DNA of 64,000 bases from Anthopleura xanthogrammica. Taxonomy: Eukaryota; Cnidaria; Anthozoa; Actiniaria; Actiniidae. How positions within the stretch are numbered: the first letter of the stretch is position 1; every line of letters starts with the position of its first letter. The stretch is taken from the NCBI GenBank assembly GCA_964019055.1, contig OZ025207.1, forward strand, positions 5,693,501-5,757,500, written 5' to 3'. Position numbers and translations under genes: made by a program. Below the pieces are notes generated by a model. The model was not told the origin of the DNA. It was given only the letters and a program-made list of their open reading frames with translations, and made no database searches. Below, piece by piece: positions 58,831 through 64,000 of this stretch.

Positions 58831-60413
58831 TTTGCCAACACCAGTTTTATTTGATCGTTTGAAATTTTTTCTGAGTGGTTATGATTCTTCAATTGTGGAG
58901 CAGCTCAAAGAGGGCTTTACATTTGGTTTTTCCATTCATTGTGAGCAGGTCAAGCCTTCTGGTCAATCCAAGAACTTATTGTCTGCTTTGCAAAATCCCG
59001 ACGTAGTGGATGTAAAACTTGAAAAGGAGCTCAGGGCAGGTAGATTGGCTGGACCCTTTAAATCACCCCCTTTTTCTCCTTTTATCATTTCTCCCTTGGG
59101 CGTGGTTCCCAAGAAGACTCCCGGTGATTTTAGGCTCATACACCATTTATCCTTTCCCGCGGGCTCTTCCATAAATGATGGCATTCCAGAAAACTTTTCG
59201 AGTGTTTCTTATGCCACAATTAGCGATGCAATTTGTCAAATTAAGTTAGCTGGACGGGGTTCCTTCTTGAGCAAAACAGACATTAAGAATGCCTTCCGGA
59301 TTATACCAATATCCCCTAAAGATTATGGCCTGCTGGGAATGGAATGGAAGAACCAGTTGTTCTTTGATAAATGTATGCCCATGGGCTGCTCTAGTTCATG
59401 TAGGACCTTTGAGATGCTGAGTACCTCATTAGAATGGGTTGCTAAAAACAAATTACAGATTGACCATATACTCCATCTTTTGGATGATTTTTTGTTGATA
59501 GCTCCCTCATTTGAAGTATGTCAGGCTCAGTTAAAATTATTTCTTGACTTCTGTGATTATGTTGGCATACCCATAGCACCTGAAAAGACTTTTGGCCCCA
59601 GTCAAATTTTATCCTTTGCTGGCATCGAGTTGGACACTGTTCTTTTTGAAGCACGGCTGCCAGGGGATAAGATTGATAAGTGCCTGGCTACCATATCCCA
59701 ATTTAAGCATCGTAAGAAAGTATGTCTCAGAGATGTACAATCTTTAATTGGCCTGTTGAATTTTGCCTGCTCTGTAGTGCAACCTGGGAGAGCCTTTTTG
59801 AGGCGTTTAATTGACCTCACTGCAGGGGTGCGTTCCCCCTTTCACTGGATTCGCCTCACTAAGGCCGTTCGTGCGGACTTAGAAGTTTGGGAATCCTTTT
59901 TAGCAAATTTTAACGGAAAATCCTTCTTTTTGGAAGATCAGTGGCATAATTCAGATCATCTACATCTCTATACTGATGCTGCTGCCTCTTTGGGATATGG
60001 TGCTGTTTTTGGGTCTCAATGGTTCTTTGGGGTATGGCCACATAGCTGGACTAGTTATAATATTGCTGTATTAGAGTTCTATCCCATCGTCCTTAGTCTT
60101 TGCCTCTGGGGTCACCACATGTCAAACCGGCGTATCCTGTTTTTTTACTGACAATGAGTCACTTGTCCATGTAATTAACAAGCAATCATGCAAAGACAAG
60201 CAGCTTATGTTTTATGTTCGAAAGCTGGTTTTCATCTGCTTACAGAACAACATTTTATTTAAGGCTAAGCATATTAGAGGAATTCACAATTGTCTTGCTG
60301 ATTCCCTATCCCGGTTACAGATTTCCAAATTCCATCAGTTAGCACCAGCAGGCATGGACCAGGCCCCAACAGACATCCCCTTCCATCTGCAGCCACAGAA
60401 TTGGCAACCATAA
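58649..60413 (+). pseudogene. Pol: reverse transcriptase and RNase H, one frameshift
   Basis: Open from 58649 in a frame different from gag, overlapping its end. Real Pol similarity begins near LDLPTPVLFDRL, and there is no early ATG, so a Gag-Pol fusion by frameshifting is possible. RT blocks follow: GVVPKK, FRLIHHLS, SKTDIKNAF, MPMGCSSSCRTFE and LLDDFLLI with the catalytic DD at 59483-59488. RNase H starts at YTDAA (59975) and AVLEFYP. At the T run 60140-60146 one extra T stops the frame at 60151. The remaining RNase H, with TDNES and the ADSLSR aspartate, continues from 60147 to the TAA at 60411-60413. All catalytic acidic residues are present across the break. The MGCSSSC segment and the downstream recombinase match DIRS/Ngaro-type Pol. 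Confidence 0.85.
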
Positions 60414-61315
60414 TGACCAAGTTAGTCCAGTCTAGCCTACAGCCTTCATCACGCCCAACATACAGGAGAGCCTGGAACCTTTTTTGCCAGTTTTTACACA
60501 ACATTTTTCCTGGGGCACCTCCTACCCTCCCCTTTTCATCTCAGACCATAGCTCTTTTTATAGCTTATCTTTTTGATCGCCAATATGCTTCTTCCACAGT
60601 AACCACTTATTTATCTGCCTTAGGTTATTTCCATAAATTGTATGGCTTTCCTGATCCAACTAAGAATTTTTTCATTTCACAAATGCTCAGAGGGTATGCT
60701 AAGAAAGGGACTCGTCTTGATAGTAGACTGCCTATAACTTTGCCCCTTCTTCACCGCATAGTAACAGCAACAGTACAATTAGCTGAGTCACAATATAATA
60801 TATGTATGTTTCAAGCTATGTTTTTATTTGCTTTTTACACTTTTTCAAGGGTAGGCGAATTCACCCAATCTTCATCAGGCAGTACCATGCAATTACATCA
60901 GCTCAAAAAGCTAATAAATGGCAGAAAGAAAATTGTTGGTCTCAAGGTTACCTTTTTGAATTTCAAACACTGCTATAATCGTTCCCCCTTTTCTATTGAA
61001 ATTTCACGCCAAAGTGACTTTTGCCCCGTTCAGGCTATCTTGACTTATTTGAGTTTTAGAGGAGGTGCACCAGGACCCCTTTTCTTATCCCAAGAGGGAT
61101 TACCTGTATCAAGAAACGTTTTTGCATCTACACTCACTACAGTTATACAGTTTTGCGGGCTTGACCCTTCTCGTTACAAAGGCCATAGTTTTAGGATTGG
61201 TGCAGCTTCCCATGCTGCAGAGAAGGGGTTGTCCGACGCGCAGATACGGGCATTGGGAAGATGGAACTCTAATGCCTTTCTTAAATACATTAGATTACAA
61301 TCTTTATCCTCATAG
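60413..61315 (+). CDS. Tyrosine recombinase of the Ngaro-like element
   Basis: A 300-residue intact frame. Its ATG (60413-60415) shares its A with the pol stop, forming TAATG, which suits translation by termination and reinitiation. The longer frame back to TTG at 60401 has no better start. The catalytic set is complete: R146 (FSRVGEF), H258 and R261 (HSFR), W284 in the second His/Trp position (GRWNS) and nucleophile Y292 (KYIR). The N-terminal 110 residues look like a phage-integrase SAM-like core-binding domain. In DIRS-order elements this enzyme inserts the circular DNA copy. It is the only gene of this element without a visible break, so it could still act in trans. Confidence 0.92.
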   Translation: MTKLVQSSLQPSSRPTYRRAWNLFCQFLHNIFPGAPPTLPFSSQTIALFIAYLFDRQYASSTVTTYLSALGYFHKLYGFPDPTKNFFISQMLRGYAKKGTRLDSRLPITLPLLHRIVTATVQLAESQYNICMFQAMFLFAFYTFSRVGEFTQSSSGSTMQLHQLKKLINGRKKIVGLKVTFLNFKHCYNRSPFSIEISRQSDFCPVQAILTYLSFRGGAPGPLFLSQEGLPVSRNVFASTLTTVIQFCGLDPSRYKGHSFRIGAASHAAEKGLSDAQIRALGRWNSNAFLKYIRLQSLSS

Positions 61316-61873
61316 TGACTGTCATAGCTTCTTGCAGGGGGAGTGGCTATGACACTCAGGTCAATTTTGCTTAACATATGTGTGTTTGTAACTGATTCGC
61401 AAGGGCGGCAGTTACATTCAAACATGCCTTGTGGTGTCAACCAATTCCTAGTGGCTATGGGTGTGTAACTGATTGGCAAGGGCAGCAGTTACACTCATCC
61501 ATATGCCTTGTTATATAGCCTATTTCCTAGGATAAGTAATTCATAACTGATTTGCAAGGGCAGCAGTTATATATATCCACATGGCTTGGGGTAAAGGCCA
61601 TTTCTTAGAGATAAGTGGTTTTGTGACTGATTGGCAAGGGCTGCAGTCACATTTCCACATCTGCTTACTTTGTTTTGTTTAGCTGTTTGTTTAAAAATTT
61701 GCATGTCATTATAGCTGATATCATTTCATGTCTGATTTGCAAGGGCTGGGGCTGGGATGATTACAGCTATGTTTTTATAAATTACATTACACTTTTGTTG
61801 TATATAGTACATAATCTTCTGGGTTGCTGCTTTTCCTTTGGGTGGGGCTCGCACCTCTTTGTTGGTGCGTGTG
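61316..61873 (+). other. 3' non-coding region of the Ngaro-like element
   Basis: Lies between the recombinase stop and B1. It is filled by the hairpin array (61320-61770) and then AT-rich sequence with a CTTTTCC/GGGTGGGG stretch near 61835. The frame at 61675-61965 is not supported as a gene. Confidence 0.7.
61320..61770 (+). repeat. Tandem hairpin array with compensatory stem changes
   Basis: Four units with a period of 77-80 bp each carry a hairpin with a 14-base loop ATTNGCAAGGGCNG. The stems are TGTAACTG/CAGTTACA (61387-61416), GTGTAACTG/CAGTTACAC (61463-61494), ATAACTG/CAGTTAT (61543-61570) and TGTGACTG/CAGTCACA (61622-61651). Two stem positions change with their partners: G-C to A-T in the third and A-T to G-C in the fourth. 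A 9-bp hairpin TGTCATAGC/GCTATGACA (61320-61354) precedes them. A larger one, ATAGCTG plus ATCAT pairing with ATGAT plus CAGCTAT (61711-61770), follows and again holds TTTGCAAGGGCTG in its loop. The spacers between hairpins are much less conserved. This points to selection on folded RNA or single-stranded DNA. Confidence 0.9.
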
Positions 61874-62114
61874 GCATTTTTGTGGCCCTCACCTTTACTA
61901 GGGCAAGTTTAAGTATGAACTGTTTTCAATTAAAACTTTTAATTAAAAGTTTTATGAGTTTTTGAAATTAAATAAATCGGCTATGGGAAGTTGCCCATAG
62001 CCAATTCAGTCCAAACCAATAGCGTTGTGTTTATTACCTTGCCCAGTAAACGAGCTTCAGGCAAAGCAGCATCCAATTTTGAGTTACACGGGATTAACGG
62101 GGAAAAACATAAAT
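61874..62114 (+). repeat. Split direct repeat B1
   Basis: A 241-bp repeat matching 62397-62637 with three differences. It contains a perfect 22-bp AT palindrome (61932-61953), the polyadenylation-like AATAAA (61971-61976) and a strong hairpin GGCTATGGG-aagttg-CCCATAGCC (61979-62002). It ends ACATAAAT, directly joined to A2. Confidence 0.93.
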
Positions 62115-62351
62115 AAAATATTTGCTCGCAAATAGGGATTTTATGTTTTCCCGGCTAATCTGTTTGTCTTGTATTTATCTATGATGACTAATAAGATTGT
62201 TATGTAAGTGCATCATACGGGCATTTGAAAGGGGGTATTTCCCGGAGTCATTCCTCTAACCCCCCTCTGGGGGATTTATAAGGCAGCGTTGTGTGACGGT
62301 GCGGTCTTTCTCAACTTAACAACCTCGGCGTTGAAGAGAACGTGTTTTGAC
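62115..62351 (+). repeat. Split direct repeat A2
   Basis: A 237-bp copy of A1 with two differences, a G-to-T (TATTGATC to TATTTATC) and a G-to-A (GACTG to GACTA). Together with B1 it forms the B1-A2 junction that corresponds to the circular integration intermediate. Confidence 0.93.
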
Positions 62352-62396
62352 CCGCCTCCTCCCTATTCCTCCTCCTCTTTTTTATTGCTGTATGAT
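62352..62396 (+). other. CT-rich spacer between A2 and B2
   Basis: A 45-bp pyrimidine-rich spacer beginning CCGCCTCCTCCC. It is not found after A1, where the sequence continues into the leader, so it marks the point at which A2 stops being a copy. Confidence 0.6.
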
Positions 62397-62637
62397 GCAT
62401 TTTTGTGGCCCTCACCTTTACTAGGGCAAGTTTAAGTATGAACTGTTTTCAATTAAAACTTTTAATTAAAAATTTTATGAGTTTTTGAAATTAAATAAAT
62501 CGGCTATGGGAAGTTGCCCATAGCCAATTCAGTCCAAACTAATGGCGTTGTGTTTATTACCTTGCCCAGTAAACGAGCTTCAGGCAAAGCAGCATCCAAT
62601 TTTGAGTTACACGGGATTAACGGGGAAAAACATAAAT
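62397..62637 (+). repeat. Split direct repeat B2
   Basis: A 241-bp copy of B1 with three differences. One of them breaks the AT palindrome; the GGCTATGGG/CCCATAGCC hairpin is kept (62502-62525). It ends AAAT, followed by CTCATTTTC, where the satellite resumes in register. Confidence 0.93.
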
Positions 62638-64000
62638 CTCATTTTCTCACCAAAAACTTCATTTTATCAGCCAAAACGTTGTGTTTTCAGCCAATACGTT
62701 TTTTTCATCAGCAATAATGTCGTGTTTTCGGCAAAAAAGTCATCCCATCAGAAAAAAACCTCATTGTTAGGGTTAAAATGACCTTTTTTCAGCAAAAATG
62801 CTTTTTTTCTCAGCAAAACCCTCTTTTTCTCACCAAAAATGTGCTGTTCGCGCCCAAAATGTGCTTTTAGCAGTGAAAACGTCGTGTTATCGACAAAAGA
62901 AAATTCTCACCCAAAAAAAAATTTTCAGCAAAAAACACCTTTTTTCACCAAAAATCTCATTTTCTCACAAAAAACTTCATTTTATCAGCCAAAACGTCGT
63001 GTTTTCAGCCAATACGTTTTTTTCATCAGCAATAATGTCGTATTTTTGGCAAAAAAGTCATCCCATCAGAGAAAAACCTCATTGTTAGGGTTAAAATGAC
63101 CTTTTTTCAGCAAAAATGCTTTTTTCTCAGCAAAACCCTCTTTTTCTCACCAAAAATGTGCTGTTCGCGCCCAAAATGTGCTTTTAGCAGTGAAAACGTC
63201 GTGTTATCGGCCAAATAAAATTCTCAGCCAAAAAAAAATGTTCAGCAAAAAACACCTTTTTTCACCAAAAATCTCATTTTCTCACCAAAAACTTCATTTT
63301 ATCAGCCAAAACGTCGTGTTTTCAGCCAATACGTTTTTTCATCAGCAATAATGTCGTGTTTTTGGCAAAAAAGTCATCCCATCAGCAAAAAACCTCATTG
63401 TTAGGGTTAAAATGACCTTTTTTTAGCAAAAATGCTTTTTTCTCAGCAAAACCCTCTTTTTCTCACCAAAAATGTGCTGTTCGCGCCCAAAATGTGCTTT
63501 TAGCAGTGAAAACGTTGTGTTATCAGAATAAGAAAATTCTCACCAAAAAAAAAATGTTCAGCAAAAAAAACCTTTTTTCACCAAAAATCTCATTTTCTCA
63601 CCAAAAACTTCATTTTATCAGCCAAAACGTCGTATTTTCAGCCAATACGTTTTTTTCATCAGCAATAATGTCGTGTTTTTGGCAAAAAAGTCATCCCATC
63701 AGCAAAAAACCTCATTGTTAGGGTTAAAATGACCTTTTTTCAGCAAAAATGCTTTTTTCTCAGCAAAACTCTCCTTTGCTCACCAAAAATGTGCTTTTCG
63801 CGCCCAAAATGCGCTTTTAGCAGTGAAAACGTCGTGTTATCGGAAAAAGAAAATGCTCAGCCAAAAAAACATTTTCAGCAAAAAACACCTTTTTACACCA
63901 AAAATCTCATTTTCTCACCAAAAACTTCATTTTATCAGTTAAAACGTCGAGTTTTCAGCCAATACGTTTTTTTCATCAGCAATAATGTCCTGTTTTCGGC
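62638..64000 (+). repeat. 317-bp satellite array, block 4
   Basis: About 4.3 more monomers, in register with the monomer interrupted at 51079. They show more private substitutions than block 2 (for example GTTGTGTTATCAG, AATAAG, CTCTCCTTTGCTC), as expected for the edge of an array or an unhomogenised stretch. The array runs past the window end. Confidence 0.95.

Larger units (their letters stand above)
51080..62637 (+). mobile_element. Ngaro/PAT-like tyrosine-recombinase retrotransposon
   Basis: An 11,558-bp insertion (about 6.3 kb without the nested transposon) with split direct repeats: A1 at 51080-51316, then genes, then B1 (61874-62114), A2 (62115-62351) and B2 (62397-62637). This A1...B1-A2-B2 order is typical of Ngaro and PAT elements within the DIRS order. 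Gene order is SGNH hydrolase, gag, RT/RNase H, tyrosine recombinase. There is no integrase or protease. The word AAAT lies at the left junction, at the B1/A2 junction and at the right junction, as expected when a circle integrates by recombination at a short shared core without target duplication. A copies differ at 2 of 237 positions and B copies at 3 of 241, so the insertion is fairly recent, yet three of the four element genes carry breaks. Confidence 0.92.

Noticed and set aside
61380..61660. Hammerhead ribozymes in the hairpin array
   Set aside because: The CTGATTGGC loops resemble the start of a hammerhead core, but the CUGANGA and GAAA core elements and three-stem layout are not present.
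61675..61965. Hydrophobic 96-codon frame after the recombinase, possibly an envelope or membrane protein
   Set aside because: It overlaps the fifth hairpin and runs into B1; its hydrophobicity comes from T-rich sequence. No start context or family resemblance.
62797..63721. Satellite block 4 as a diverged, separate family
   Set aside because: It has more private changes but keeps all landmarks and continues in register with the monomer cut at 51079.

Overview
The window is repetitive eukaryotic DNA, most likely from a non-bilaterian metazoan; a cnidarian such as a coral is my best guess, from the style of the transposon proteins, but no host marker gene is present. About two thirds of it is one AT-rich satellite with a monomer of about 317 bp, roughly 140 copies, all in the same orientation. 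The array enters at base 1 and leaves at base 64000. I see no host single-copy gene, tRNA, rRNA or CRISPR array. The many short plus-strand reading frames in the satellite are by-products of the repeat.

Layout. 1-22069: satellite. 22070-22996: a 927-bp non-coding, hairpin-rich insertion of unknown class. 22997-43043: satellite with clear higher-order repeats (3-, 4- and 13-monomer units). 43044-49746: a 6.7-kb DNA transposon with 572-bp terminal inverted repeats and a TTAA target duplication, carrying a spliced DDE-type transposase gene with zinc-finger and SAP-like domains. 49747-51079: satellite. 51080-62637: an 11.6-kb tyrosine-recombinase retrotransposon of the Ngaro/PAT kind with split direct repeats (A1...B1-A2-B2). 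It encodes an SGNH hydrolase, Gag, RT/RNase H and a tyrosine recombinase. Inside it, 52219-57462 is a second, nested transposon with imperfect inverted ends and two convergent genes. 62638-64000: satellite.

How the parts fit. Each insertion interrupts the satellite cleanly and the monomer resumes in register, so target sites can be read to the base. The TTAA transposon used a TTAA created by one substitution in a monomer. The Ngaro-like element and the hairpin-rich element inserted at the same position of the monomer. In the Ngaro-like element only the recombinase frame is clearly intact; the hydrolase has a stop and gag and pol each have a 1-nt homopolymer frameshift, although its terminal repeats differ by only about 1 percent.

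Most interesting signals: two arrays of tandem hairpins with conserved loops and stems that change while staying complementary (22787-22877 and 61320-61770), and a nested two-gene transposon whose larger protein has a D(2)H, H(4)H, E order reminiscent of RAG1/Transib-type transposases. All family assignments come from motif reading, not from searches.
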